Source of the DNA: JBKEDS01 sp047975545
GTDB taxonomy: Bacteria; Bacteroidota; Bacteroidia; Flavobacteriales; Flavobacteriaceae
DNA length: 64,000 bases
Direction: 5' to 3'
NCBI GenBank assembly: GCA_047975545.1
Contig: JBKEDS010000012.1
Location: forward strand, 19,697 to 83,696
Numbering within the stretch: the first letter of the stretch is position 1; every line of letters starts with the position of its first letter. This document shows positions 1 to 8,152 of this stretch, piece after piece. The notes under the pieces were generated by a model, which had not been told where the DNA came from, did no database searches, and saw only the letters and a list, made by a program, of their open reading frames with translations. The position numbers were made by a program, and so were the translations under genes.

Positions 1-345
1 TTTGGAATAGGCATCCCCACTTCAATAAAAGAATCAAATATAGCAAAACACAAAACTGATTTTGAAGATTGGAAAGCCATTCTTAAGTCTCTTGAAAAAG
101 GTTTTTCTATCAATTCTACCCCAAGAAACCGCGGATTTGGGCTAAATAATATTCTTGAATTTACAGAAAATTCAAATGGCAAATTACTTATTATTTCGAA
201 TAACGGAATAGTGGAAAAAAAAGCCGGAGAAATGTATCTTGCAGGAAACAATGGCTTCAATTTTTCAGGAACCTTAATCAAAGTTGAAATCGATTTAAAT
301 GCCCTTGACGAAAAAGACGATACAGACCAAATATTCGATTTTTAA
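1..345 (+). CDS. GHKL-type ATP-binding protein, 3' end only
   Basis: Frame 1 is open from the window edge to a TAA at 343-345, giving the last 114 residues of a protein that starts upstream. Residues 1-6 read FGIGIP, like the G1 box (DxGxGIP) of GHKL/histidine-kinase-type ATPases. Residues 44-48 read RGFGL, like the G2 box with its Gly-rich lid. The rest looks like the final beta-strands of that fold, ending in an acidic tail. A STAS-like gene follows 68 bp downstream on the same strand, and such ATPases often precede DUF4325-type STAS-like proteins. I infer a cytoplasmic ATP-binding regulator, perhaps a partner-switch kinase/anti-sigma-like protein. The N-terminal domain that would define its role is missing. 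Confidence 0.7.
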   Translation, partial: FGIGIPTSIKESNIAKHKTDFEDWKAILKSLEKGFSINSTPRNRGFGLNNILEFTENSNGKLLIISNNGIVEKKAGEMYLAGNNGFNFSGTLIKVEIDLNALDEKDDTDQIFDF

Positions 346-367
346 TTTTTTTTGTATCTTTATTGTG

Positions 368-375
368 TAGTTTTG
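368..375 (+). promoter_or_regulatory. possible Bacteroidota -7 box upstream of the STAS-like gene
   Basis: TAGTTTTG fits the Bacteroidota -7 consensus TAnnTTTG and lies 38 bp before the ATG at 414. A TTTG at 351-354 is the only upstream candidate for a -33 element, but the 13-bp spacer is short. The box could give the STAS-like gene its own transcript in addition to read-through from the ATPase gene. Confidence 0.3.
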
Positions 376-413
376 CACAGTATTTGAATGTTTACACATA
401 AAACATACTCCCA

Positions 414-707
414 ATGAAAACTTTGATATTAAAAAATATCGTAAAAAATTCAGGTTCTAATGAGCAAGGGGCAGTTCTATTTCATCATTTACAGGATGCT
501 TATTTAAATAAGGACACCCTGATTTTACATGTTGACTCTAGTTTATCAATGTCATCGTCCTTTTTAAATTCTTCGATGGGATTGTTCCTTGACAAATATG
601 GGCTTAATAATTTCAAACAAACCGTTAAATTTAAAGGCTCCCGAAATCAGTTTTTCAGGTTGTCGGACTACATAAACAAATACGGTACTTTATACCCCAT
701 TAATTAA
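414..707 (+). CDS. STAS-like domain (DUF4325-type) protein
   Basis: This 97-residue protein has alternating strands and helices: a strand around residues 34-41 (DTLILHVD), a Ser-rich helix start at 42-54 (SSLSMSSSFLNSS), and a C-terminal helix with an LSDYINKYG tail. That is the layout of DUF4325/STAS-like proteins, in which a Ser-rich loop sits where SpoIIAA-type anti-sigma antagonists are phosphorylated. It directly follows the GHKL ATPase gene, an arrangement common for this family. I infer a two-protein ATPase/STAS partner-switch module. Its target is unknown, because no sigma factor or effector is visible beside it in the window. The family assignment rests on remembered fold features and context, not on a profile search. 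Confidence 0.6.
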   Translation: MKTLILKNIVKNSGSNEQGAVLFHHLQDAYLNKDTLILHVDSSLSMSSSFLNSSMGLFLDKYGLNNFKQTVKFKGSRNQFFRLSDYINKYGTLYPIN

Positions 708-790
708 GCCTATTAATAAATTTTGCAAACGCCTCCCCCTCATGCTTGTTTTATTTTTTTTGTAAGCGAACAAGCTCAATAAGTCTTTTA

Positions 791-798
791 TATATTTG
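791..798 (+). promoter_or_regulatory. -7 promoter box of rpe
   Basis: TATATTTG matches the Bacteroidota -7 consensus TAnnTTTG exactly and ends 19 bp before the rpe start codon at 818. This position argues for the ATG at 818 and against the in-frame start at 746, which lies upstream of the promoter. The closest upstream TTTG (759-762) is too far away for an ideal -33 element. Confidence 0.45.
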
Positions 799-817
799 CA
801 AAAACCAAAACCACAAC

Positions 818-1480
818 ATGAACTCCAAAATAATAGCACCTTCGTTACTGGCGGCCGATTTTGCCAACCTGCAACGCGATATAGAAATGGTTAACAACAG
901 CGAAGCAGATTGGTTTCATATCGATGTCATGGACGGGCATTTTGTACCCAACATATCCTATGGCATGCCCGTTATAGAAGCCATAAAAAAACACGCCACA
1001 AAACCCTTGGACGTTCATTTAATGATTGAGAAACCCGAACGCTACATTGAAGAATTTGCCCGTATTGGTGCCAATATTATTACGGTGCACTACGAATCGA
1101 CCGTGCATTTGCACCGCACCCTAACCCAAATTGAAAATGCGGGGTGCAAGGCCGGGGTTGTTTTAAATTTAACCACGCCCATATCGGTCTTGGAAGATAT
1201 TTTGCCCAAATGCTATATGGTACTGCTTATGTCCATAAACCCGGGTTTTGGCGGGCAGCAGTTTGAGGACATAACCTATAACCGTATAAAAAAACTACGG
1301 CAAATGGCCAATACGCAAGGCTTAAACACCCGAATTGAAATCGATGGCGGCGTTACCGACAAAAACATAAAACAACTGGCCAACGCTGGTGCGGACACCT
1401 TTGTTGCCGGAAGCTATATTTTTAAAAGCCAAAACCAAAAGGAAACCATAAAGGATTTAAAAGCCTTAGCCAACACCTAA
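818..1480 (+). CDS. rpe: ribulose-phosphate 3-epimerase
   Basis: Rpe is a cytoplasmic TIM-barrel enzyme that interconverts D-ribulose 5-phosphate and D-xylulose 5-phosphate in the pentose phosphate pathway. The 220-residue protein begins MNSKIIAPSLLAADFANL and carries the two signatures: IDVMDGHFVPN (metal-binding and catalytic Asp) and MSINPGFGGQQF (phosphate-binding loop). A second active-site Asp lies in EIDGGV. I chose the ATG at 818 because the family starts here and because upstream in-frame codons from 746 would add an unrelated hydrophobic stretch across the promoter. The gene ends 4 bp inside the convergent CBS gene. It could serve arabinose catabolism from the nearby utilisation locus, but it is a universal housekeeping gene. 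Confidence 0.96.
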   Translation: MNSKIIAPSLLAADFANLQRDIEMVNNSEADWFHIDVMDGHFVPNISYGMPVIEAIKKHATKPLDVHLMIEKPERYIEEFARIGANIITVHYESTVHLHRTLTQIENAGCKAGVVLNLTTPISVLEDILPKCYMVLLMSINPGFGGQQFEDITYNRIKKLRQMANTQGLNTRIEIDGGVTDKNIKQLANAGADTFVAGSYIFKSQNQKETIKDLKALANT

Positions 1481-1893
1481 TACTGCGTACTAAAATAATT
1501 AAGCAAATCGCGGGTGGTAACAATACCCACCAAAATACCCTCGTCTACAACGGGAAGGGCATGAAACTCGCGTTTCGATAAAATCTCAGAGGCTTTTCTA
1601 ATCGTGGTGCTACTGGGAATAGCTATAATATCCCGTGACATAACCTGTTCTATGGTAAAGTTGTTTTTTACCGTAACATGGATGGAATTACCGTCCTCGC
1701 CCGTTTCGGCCGTGCTTATCTTTAATAAATCGGCAAAACTTAGCATGCCTATAACCACATCGGAACTTACAACCGGAATATGCTTTATTCTATATTTATT
1801 GAAAAGCATATCGGCACGCTCTAAATCGTCCGAGCGTTTTAAGGCTACAATGCTTTTGCTCATAATATCTGAAACTGGTGGTGAATACTTCAT
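1477..1893 (-). CDS. double-CBS-domain protein (copy 1)
   Basis: This is a 138-residue protein made only of two CBS motifs, roughly residues 5-60 and 75-135. Visible CBS signatures are HIPVVSSDVVIGMLSFADL in the first half and HALPVVDEGILVGIVTTRDL in the second. CBS pairs bind adenosine nucleotides or SAM and act as energy sensors. I chose the start at 1893 (MKYSPPVSDIM) because it gives exactly the length of the paralogue at 1985-2401; the open frame continues to 1926. It has no fused effector domain, so its target is unknown. Its 3' end overlaps the convergent rpe gene by 4 bp. The gap to copy 2 is about 90 bp, so the two may be cotranscribed. Confidence 0.85.
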   Translation of the reverse strand: MKYSPPVSDIMSKSIVALKRSDDLERADMLFNKYRIKHIPVVSSDVVIGMLSFADLLKISTAETGEDGNSIHVTVKNNFTIEQVMSRDIIAIPSSTTIRKASEILSKREFHALPVVDEGILVGIVTTRDLLNYFSTQY

Positions 1894-1984
1894 AATACAA
1901 CGTTTAACGATGATTAAAATTAACAATAAGAAATATACGATATTATGACGAATATCAGTTTATAAAAATGGGTTTAATTTAATG

Positions 1985-2401
1985 CTACAACTTGGTTAGC
2001 AAATATTTTATCATATCGGTTGTGGTAACAATACCAACCAAAGCATTATTGTTTACAACGGGCAGGGCATGAAATTCGTTTTCGGCAAATATTTTGGCCG
2101 CTTCCCTAATGGAGTTAGAAGCCGAAACGGTTACAATATTATCCGTCATAACTTGACTAATATTGAACATTTTATAAATTAAAGCATCGGCATTGGAGTT
2201 TTCATCGGCAATATCGACAAAACTAAGGCGTTTTAAATCGTTATAACTTAACATGCCCACTACGGCATTGCCCGAAACCACGGGAATATGCCTTATTTTG
2301 TTTTTTTTGAATAGATGCTCTGCGTGTTCTAAAGTGTCTTTCTTTTTTAACGTAACTACCGGAGCGGTCATAATCGTGGATACGGAATTGTGGTGTGGCA
2401 T
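1985..2401 (-). CDS. double-CBS-domain protein (copy 2)
   Basis: This 138-residue paralogue of the downstream CBS gene has the same length and order: MPHHNSVSTIM, then IRHIPVVSGNAVVGMLSYND, then FHALPVVNNNALVGIVTTTD, and an LLTKL C-terminus. The two copies probably arose by local duplication and may form homo- or hetero-dimeric CBS modules. A nucleotide-sensing role is established for the superfamily; the partner here is not known. Upstream (2402-2481) there is room for a promoter before the bidirectional-looking hairpin at 2482-2513. Confidence 0.85.
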   Translation of the reverse strand: MPHHNSVSTIMTAPVVTLKKKDTLEHAEHLFKKNKIRHIPVVSGNAVVGMLSYNDLKRLSFVDIADENSNADALIYKMFNISQVMTDNIVTVSASNSIREAAKIFAENEFHALPVVNNNALVGIVTTTDMIKYLLTKL

Positions 2402-2481
2402 AACCTTGTGTTTTTAATTTCTCTTTAAATTTAGCCAACAATACGGTTATGGCGAATGACAAATGTCATGCTTCAACATTA

Positions 2482-2513
2482 AAAAACCCCAACACAGAGG
2501 TATTGGGGTTTTT
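2482..2513 (-). terminator. intrinsic terminator at the end of the arabinan locus
   Basis: A perfect 11-bp stem (AAAAACCCCAA at 2482-2492 with TTGGGGTTTTT at 2503-2513) encloses a 10-base loop. Read on the minus strand, the hairpin ends in a T-run, so it should stop transcripts leaving the aldose epimerase gene before the CBS genes. The flanking A-run means it could also act on the plus strand. Confidence 0.75.
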
Positions 2514-2531
2514 ATATGGATTATGATGATT

Positions 2532-2554
2532 GTGGCTTCGACAAGCTCAGCCAC
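2532..2554. repeat. short palindromic intergenic repeat, copy 1
   Basis: The element has arms GTGGCT and AGCCAC around the core TCGACAAGCTC. A 23-bp copy with one change (A to G in the core) is at 28629-28651, and the core TTCGACAAGCTCAG recurs at about 63903-63916. It lies between the terminator and the end of the epimerase gene. It behaves like a REP-type extragenic repeat. Confidence 0.7.
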
Positions 2555-2584
2555 CATTTTCGATAGGTTCGGCCACCGTTTATA

Positions 2585-3766
2585 TTACCTTGCGGAAAAT
2601 TTAAATATGGTTTCTGTTTTGTACGTTTCGCCCGGATTTAGCACCGCCGACGGGAAATGAGCTTGGTTTGGCGAATCGGGGTAGTGCTCGGTTTCCAAAC
2701 AAAACCCTGTTCTATGCTCGTGTTTTCCTCCGTTTTTGGATGGCAATGTGCCATCTAAAAAATTTCCGGTATACAGTTGGATACCGGGCTCGTTGGTTAA
2801 TACTTCCAGCACACGGCCACTATCTTTATCGTAGGCTGTTGCGGCCAAACGTACGCCCTCGTTTTGGTTGTTTAGCACCCAGCAGTGGTCGTATCCTAAG
2901 CCTCGTTTTAACTGGACATGGTTGGCTTCAATATCCCGCCCAATGGTTTTAGCGGTTCTAAAATCGAAGGGAGTGCCTTCAACCGTAGCCAATTCGCCCG
3001 TAGGAATTAGGGTTTCGTTTACCGGAACAAAAGCATCGGCGTTTAAGGTTAATTCGTGGTTTAAGATGGTTTTTGAAGTATCGCCCGTAAGGTTAAAATA
3101 GGTATGCTGTGTTAAGTTTACAAGGGTAGGCTTGTCGGTTGTGGCTTCGTAATAAACTTTTAGCATATTATTATTATCAAGGGTATAGGTTACTTTGGTT
3201 TGTAAATTTCCGGGGTAGCCTTCTTCCATGTCCCGGCTTAAATACGATAGCACTAAGGACGCCGTACTATCGGTTAATGTTTCGGCAGCATCCCAAACCA
3301 CTTTATCAAAACCTTTTACGCCACCATGTAAATGATTTGGCCCGTCGTTGGTGGCCAAGGTGTATTCGGTATTGTTTAAAGTAAATTTACCTTTTGCAAT
3401 TCGGTTTCCGTAACGCCCAATTAAAGCGCCAAAAAAGGTGGGATTGGTTTCGTAAGGTTTTAAGGTTTCGTAGCCCAAAACAATATCTTGATAGTTTCCG
3501 TTTCGGTCGGGCGCCGTCCAATGCGTAATAATACCGCCCAAGGTGATGATGCTTACGGACATTCCCATTTTGTTTTTTAAGACGTACTGGTCTACGGCAA
3601 TGTTATCGGTTGTTGCTCCAAAAGGCACCTTGGTAATATTTACCAATTTTTCGGGAGCTTTCACTTTTTCTTCATTCATTTTCTTTTCATTTTTGCATTG
3701 TACATTTAGTAATACCACACCCGCCAACAAGAAAAAGCAAAGACCTGCTTTTAAAATATTTTTCAT
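2585..3766 (-). CDS. aldose 1-epimerase (galactose/arabinose mutarotase), lipoprotein
   Basis: This 393-residue member of the GalM family interconverts alpha and beta anomers of free sugars. The N-terminus is a lipoprotein signal ending in VQC (Cys24), so the enzyme should be anchored in the cell envelope, unlike cytoplasmic E. coli GalM. Family motifs are present: GPNHLHGGVKGFD with substrate-binding His, LTQHTYFNLTG with catalytic His, and CLETEHYPDSPN with the catalytic Glu. It is the last gene of the arabinan locus, 76 bp after the GH51 gene and before a terminator. In this context it most likely speeds anomer equilibration of arabinose released outside the cytoplasm. The arabinose assignment is inferred from context only. 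Confidence 0.9.
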   Translation of the reverse strand: MKNILKAGLCFFLLAGVVLLNVQCKNEKKMNEEKVKAPEKLVNITKVPFGATTDNIAVDQYVLKNKMGMSVSIITLGGIITHWTAPDRNGNYQDIVLGYETLKPYETNPTFFGALIGRYGNRIAKGKFTLNNTEYTLATNDGPNHLHGGVKGFDKVVWDAAETLTDSTASLVLSYLSRDMEEGYPGNLQTKVTYTLDNNNMLKVYYEATTDKPTLVNLTQHTYFNLTGDTSKTILNHELTLNADAFVPVNETLIPTGELATVEGTPFDFRTAKTIGRDIEANHVQLKRGLGYDHCWVLNNQNEGVRLAATAYDKDSGRVLEVLTNEPGIQLYTGNFLDGTLPSKNGGKHEHRTGFCLETEHYPDSPNQAHFPSAVLNPGETYKTETIFKFSAR

Positions 3767-3842
3767 ATTGATTTTTAATTAGTTAATACCTATTTAGTTT
3801 TTAAAGCATAAAGCTAATCATTTTTAATTGTCAAAACAACAC

Positions 3843-5834
3843 TTATTTTGTTTTAAATTTTAATATTGAAAAAGAATACGATTCCAAGGACAAACTAACC
3901 TGTCCGTTTTTGTTTGTAACACCACGCTCTTCAGGACTTATTTTATCAGGCGATTCAAAAGTATTAACATCGTGCAACCGTTCGCTTTTAAGCAGTGTTA
4001 GCGTTCCTTTTTTATCGATTTTTTTGCCCAGCAAATTTATTTGAACATTTTGCGGGGTTTCAGCGGTATTAACTACTTTCACGATAACTTGTTTTGTGTT
4101 AACATCGATAACTGCCGAAGCATATAAATTGCTTTGCCCAATGGGATTTTCACCATTAAGCTTAACCGAAATTAAATCGGTTCCCGCATTATTTGAAAAT
4201 AATTTTTGTACTTGGTAATTGGCCGTTCCGTAGGATTGTAAATTATTAAACCAAATCATGTCGGGCGCCCACTGATAAGCATCTATATGTGCCATTAATG
4301 GCGCGTAAGAAGTCATAACAACTACATCGGCATTGCGCTCTAACCCCGTCATAAAAGCCGATTCGGACAAGGCGGCTTCCCAGTTGTTTTCCAAAAACCC
4401 ATCCTTTATGTCTTTAGGGTGTGCGGCATACTCGCCCGCAAATACTTTTGGGCCTTTTCTGTTGTAATTATCGTAACGCCCTGCATTTTCCCTAAACCAT
4501 TCGGGGTTTTTATAATAATGCTCGTCTACAATTTCGGCATTTATTTTTTTTAATTCTTCCCAGCCATACTCAAAATAATCGCCATCGGGAAAAGGTCCGC
4601 TGCCCGAAACGATAATAATATCGGGGTGCTTTTCTTTTATAGCTTTATCAAAAGCCTTATAACGCTCAATATAATCGGACCCCCATTGTTCATTGCCAAT
4701 GCCAATATATTTTAAGTTGAAGGGTGCGGGATGCCCCATATCGCTCCTAAGTTTACCCCAAGCCGTATTGGTATTACCATTGGCAAACTCGATTAAATCT
4801 AAGGCGTCCTGAATGTAAGGATCTAAATTGTCCATCGGGGCCAATTCCCCGGTGTTAAACTGGCAAGCCATACCGCAGCTTAAAATAGGCAGCGGCGTTG
4901 CCCCCAAGTCTTCGGACAACTGAAAATACTCGAAAAAGCCCAATCCGAAGCTTTGATAGTAATCAGGCGTTAACCTATGGGCAAACTCGGTATTCCATCG
5001 GTTTATTAGTATTTCCCTATTTTCTAAAGCCCCAACCGTTTTTTTCCACTGGTAACGCCCTGCCAAGGTAGGGCCTTCGACTATACAGCCGCCCGGAAAT
5101 CGCAAAAACCCGGGTTTTAAATCGTATAAAAGCTGAACCAAATCTTTGCGCAGGCCATTTTTCCTCCCTTTCCAAGTATCGACGGGAAATAACGAAATCA
5201 TGTCCAAATCGATTTCGCCATTACCTTCAAAAGTTATTTTTAATTGTGCCTTGGCCTCGGTTTTTGTTGCCGTTATTTGGGTTGAATAGGCTTTCCAATC
5301 ATTGGTATTTGGTTGGATTGTAGTTTCACCCAAAACGTTTTCTCCTTCATCTATAAATTGAAATTTAATGGTTTTTATCGTTCCTCTTTTATTTGAAGCA
5401 GATACATATAAATTGTATACTTCATCTTTTTTAATGCCCATACCGCGAAAGCCTTCGTTTATAAGCTGGTAGCCGCTTTCGTTATTGATTTTAACCCTGC
5501 AAAAATTGGTGTTGCCGGACGTATTGGTGTACTTTACCGATGTAGCCATACCGGAATCATGGTTAAGCGAATGCCTGTTGCTGTTGGGTTGCTTCCAACC
5601 CATTAGGGGATTTGCGGTAAACTCGAACGAACGGTTTTTAACCATTTCGGCATATAAACCGCCATCGGCAGCAAAATTGATATCCTCGAAAAAAATGCCG
5701 TACATGGTCGGTTGGATTTTGGCTATGCTTTTGCCCATATCGACCTCTAAAGTGTTTGCTGTTTGTGCCTGGCCTATTAATCCGTTAAGCACAACCGCTA
5801 ACCAAACAATTTTTGTTATGTTTTTATATTTCAT
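3843..5834 (-). CDS. GH51 alpha-L-arabinofuranosidase with internal carbohydrate-binding domain
   Basis: This 663-residue secreted enzyme should remove alpha-L-arabinofuranosyl residues from arabinan or arabinoxylan fragments. A Sec signal peptide is visible (IVWLAVVLNGLIGQAQ). After a short beta segment containing GIFFEDIN, residues about 80-215 look like a CBM_4_9-type jelly roll. The (beta/alpha)8 barrel follows from about residue 225 (LRFPGGC near 245). Retaining-type catalytic residues are the acid/base Glu382 in GIGNEQWG and the nucleophile Glu468 in VFAGEYAAH, both intact. A beta-sandwich makes the C-terminus. It belongs to the longer bacterial GH51 type and is clearly different from the 512-residue GH51 in the same locus. 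It is likely cotranscribed with the GH43 gene 19 bp upstream. Confidence 0.93.
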   Translation of the reverse strand: MKYKNITKIVWLAVVLNGLIGQAQTANTLEVDMGKSIAKIQPTMYGIFFEDINFAADGGLYAEMVKNRSFEFTANPLMGWKQPNSNRHSLNHDSGMATSVKYTNTSGNTNFCRVKINNESGYQLINEGFRGMGIKKDEVYNLYVSASNKRGTIKTIKFQFIDEGENVLGETTIQPNTNDWKAYSTQITATKTEAKAQLKITFEGNGEIDLDMISLFPVDTWKGRKNGLRKDLVQLLYDLKPGFLRFPGGCIVEGPTLAGRYQWKKTVGALENREILINRWNTEFAHRLTPDYYQSFGLGFFEYFQLSEDLGATPLPILSCGMACQFNTGELAPMDNLDPYIQDALDLIEFANGNTNTAWGKLRSDMGHPAPFNLKYIGIGNEQWGSDYIERYKAFDKAIKEKHPDIIIVSGSGPFPDGDYFEYGWEELKKINAEIVDEHYYKNPEWFRENAGRYDNYNRKGPKVFAGEYAAHPKDIKDGFLENNWEAALSESAFMTGLERNADVVVMTSYAPLMAHIDAYQWAPDMIWFNNLQSYGTANYQVQKLFSNNAGTDLISVKLNGENPIGQSNLYASAVIDVNTKQVIVKVVNTAETPQNVQINLLGKKIDKKGTLTLLKSERLHDVNTFESPDKISPEERGVTNKNGQVSLSLESYSFSILKFKTK

Positions 5835-5853
5835 CCGCTGAATATTTAAAATG

Positions 5854-6804
5854 TTAATAAAACTCGAAAAGCGGTTTTCCGTTATCGTTAAACGTTACTT
5901 CCATAGCCCTTACGTGCCGATTAGGATCGTATAACGGGTCGCCTTCAATGTTTTCGTAATCCCTGGCATGGTAAATGCACAAAGGGGTTTTGTTGTCTTC
6001 GGCTACCGTAAAACTATTATGCCCGGGACCGTAAATGCCTTTTATATAATCGGTTTTTAATACCGGATACCTTGATTTTTTCCAGGAATTTCTATTTAAC
6101 AAATCGGTATTTTCATCGGCCTCCATAAGCCCCATACAATAACAAGCACCCGTAGCACTTGCCGAAAAGGTAATGTAAATTTTGCCTTTGCTTTTAATAA
6201 CGGCGGGACCTTCGTTTACCCAAAATCCGATACGTTCCCATTGGTAATCGGGCGTAGTTAGCATAAATTGCGGTGTTTTCAGCTTTATTGGCGATTCCAT
6301 TTCGGCTAAATACAAATTGGATGCTGCAAATTGCCCACCTGTTTTTTCGGCCCAACAGAAATAGCGTTTCCCTTTGTTTTCGAAAACGGTTCCGTCTAAA
6401 GAAAAATCGATAAAGGTTTTTTCATCGCCGTTGGCTGCTTGCATTTGTCCGAGTTCTACCCAGTCGTTTTTTAGCGGGTCTTGGCCTTTACATTCCAAAA
6501 CATAGGGTCTTAATTTCCAAATATCATCCGCTTGGCTTGCCGCAAAATATATGAACCACTTTCCGTCGAGATAATGGATTTCGGGCGCCCATACATGCTG
6601 GCTCATAGGTCCACTTTCGTGTTTATACCATATATTAAATGTTTGGGCATCCTGCAAGCCTGCAATGGTTTTGGCCTTTCTAAGCTCGATACAATCGTAA
6701 GACGGCACGGAACCCGTAAAATAGTAATAGCCATCGGTATGCTTATAAATAAACGGGTCGGCACGTTGTTTTACAATGGGTTGGTTTGTTCTAACAAAAT
6801 TCAT
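5854..6804 (-). CDS. GH43 glycoside hydrolase, probably cytoplasmic exo-arabinofuranosidase
   Basis: This 316-residue five-bladed propeller enzyme has no signal peptide, so it should work in the cytoplasm on imported arabino-oligosaccharides. The three GH43 acidic residues can be placed: the base Asp16 (RADPFIY), the pKa-modulating Asp137 (SLDGTVFE), and the acid Glu198 (VNEGPAVI). VWAPEIHY around residues 71-78 and GPGHNSF near 260 are family-typical. It begins 1 bp after the stop of the GPH symporter gene, so transport and cytoplasmic cleavage look translationally coupled. The likely activity is alpha-1,5- or alpha-L-arabinofuranosidase. Exact subfamily and linkage cannot be read from sequence alone, and beta-xylosidase activity is an alternative. 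Confidence 0.88.
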   Translation of the reverse strand: MNFVRTNQPIVKQRADPFIYKHTDGYYYFTGSVPSYDCIELRKAKTIAGLQDAQTFNIWYKHESGPMSQHVWAPEIHYLDGKWFIYFAASQADDIWKLRPYVLECKGQDPLKNDWVELGQMQAANGDEKTFIDFSLDGTVFENKGKRYFCWAEKTGGQFAASNLYLAEMESPIKLKTPQFMLTTPDYQWERIGFWVNEGPAVIKSKGKIYITFSASATGACYCMGLMEADENTDLLNRNSWKKSRYPVLKTDYIKGIYGPGHNSFTVAEDNKTPLCIYHARDYENIEGDPLYDPNRHVRAMEVTFNDNGKPLFEFY

Positions 6805-6805
6805 C

Positions 6806-8149
6806 TTATATATTCAGTTTTGTTTTTATGGTTTGGTAATAAGTATCGGTAATTTTATAACGAAACATAAGCCCGCCCATAGTAACATGAAATATACCGG
6901 GAATCACGGTTAACATAAGAGCTATACCCCAAAGGGCGTATTCACTTTGGGTTTCGGCTTTTGGTACATATTCGAAAAAATCCAACAAATAGCCCACGGC
7001 AGCTCCGGCGATACCCATTCCCAGCTTTTGGGCAAAGGAAATCCCTCCAAAGGACAAGCCCGAAACCCGTTGACCGAATTTTGCGTGGCCATAATCGACC
7101 GCTTCGGCGATGGCCGACCAAAATACAGGTGCATGTAAATCGACCACAAATGATAGAATAAAATACAAGATGTAGGCAACAACCAAATCGCCAGGCCGCA
7201 CCACTAATAACATAATTAAGCTAATTACACCAACGGCAAGCTGTGTCCATTTAAAAAGTTTTACCTTGCAATACCGTTTAGTAATTAATGTGGAAACCGG
7301 CATGGCCAAAATAGCAGCAACAACACCTGTTGCCATAAATGAGGATTGCACCCCGGCATCGCCACCAAGAAAGTACTTTGCATAAAAAATAGCTACCGAA
7401 TTGCGAATAACGTAACCTACGGTTCCAAAAAAACAAACGCCAAACAATAGGGTCCACTGTCCGTTTTTTAACAATAATTGAAACTGTTCTTTTAAAGGCT
7501 TATTTTCCACCTTGTGCTCCACACGTTCTTTGGTGGTAAAAAAGCAAAACAACAATAATATTGTTCCGAGAAGCGCCATTACCCCCATAGCGAGCTGGTA
7601 GCCCCTGGCAATATCGGTTTTGCCCCATTTTTCGGCTAAAATTGGCACAACAATAGATACCAAAAAGGCTGCTATTTTAGCAAAAAACAATCGATATCCG
7701 TTGGCCGACAACCGTTCCTGTGGGTCGCTGGTAAGTACCCCGATTAGCGATATGTACGGAATAGTTACCGAGGTAAACATAATGGTTACAAAAATGTAGG
7801 TAACGTAGGCATAAACCATTTTTCCTGCATAATCGAACTCCGGTGTGGTAAAGGTTAAAAATACGGAAAGCCCGAAAGGCACCGACAAAAACAAGAAATA
7901 GTGCCTGTAACGCCCCCATCTTGTTGTAACTTTATCGGTTATCATACCCATTAACGGGTCGGTTACGGCATCGATAAACCTAACCAATAAAAACAGCAAA
8001 GCCATGTCCTTGGGTTTTAATCCAAACACATCGGTATAAAAAAACGTAATGATAAGGAACATGGATGATATTACCACGTTAATTGCAGCATCGCCGGAGC
8101 CATATCCTATTTTTTCGAGTATGCTTAATTTTTGATTTTCAGGTTTCAT
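6806..8149 (-). CDS. GPH-family sugar:cation symporter (MFS)
   Basis: This 447-residue inner-membrane carrier should have about 12 transmembrane helices. The N-terminal region KIGYGSGDAAINVV and the loop DAVTDPLMGMITDKVTTRWG match the glycoside-pentoside-hexuronide symporter family (MelB/XylP relatives): acidic residues in helix 2 and a charged helix 2-3 loop. GPH carriers take up oligosaccharides or pentosides with Na+ or H+. Its place between GH127 (3 bp upstream) and a cytoplasmic GH43 (1 bp downstream) suggests uptake of arabinose or short arabino-oligosaccharides. Substrate and coupling ion are inferred. Confidence 0.9.
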   Translation of the reverse strand: MKPENQKLSILEKIGYGSGDAAINVVISSMFLIITFFYTDVFGLKPKDMALLFLLVRFIDAVTDPLMGMITDKVTTRWGRYRHYFLFLSVPFGLSVFLTFTTPEFDYAGKMVYAYVTYIFVTIMFTSVTIPYISLIGVLTSDPQERLSANGYRLFFAKIAAFLVSIVVPILAEKWGKTDIARGYQLAMGVMALLGTILLLFCFFTTKERVEHKVENKPLKEQFQLLLKNGQWTLLFGVCFFGTVGYVIRNSVAIFYAKYFLGGDAGVQSSFMATGVVAAILAMPVSTLITKRYCKVKLFKWTQLAVGVISLIMLLVVRPGDLVVAYILYFILSFVVDLHAPVFWSAIAEAVDYGHAKFGQRVSGLSFGGISFAQKLGMGIAGAAVGYLLDFFEYVPKAETQSEYALWGIALMLTVIPGIFHVTMGGLMFRYKITDTYYQTIKTKLNI

Positions 8150-8152
8150 AAG

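Noticed and set aside
746..817. Upstream extension of Rpe by 24 residues
   Set aside because: It crosses the TATATTTG promoter box and adds a sequence unlike any Rpe N-terminus.
2463..2952. Plus-strand ORFs over the terminator and the epimerase gene
   Set aside because: They are antisense to a well-supported gene and start inside a terminator hairpin; codon pattern and composition are not protein-like.
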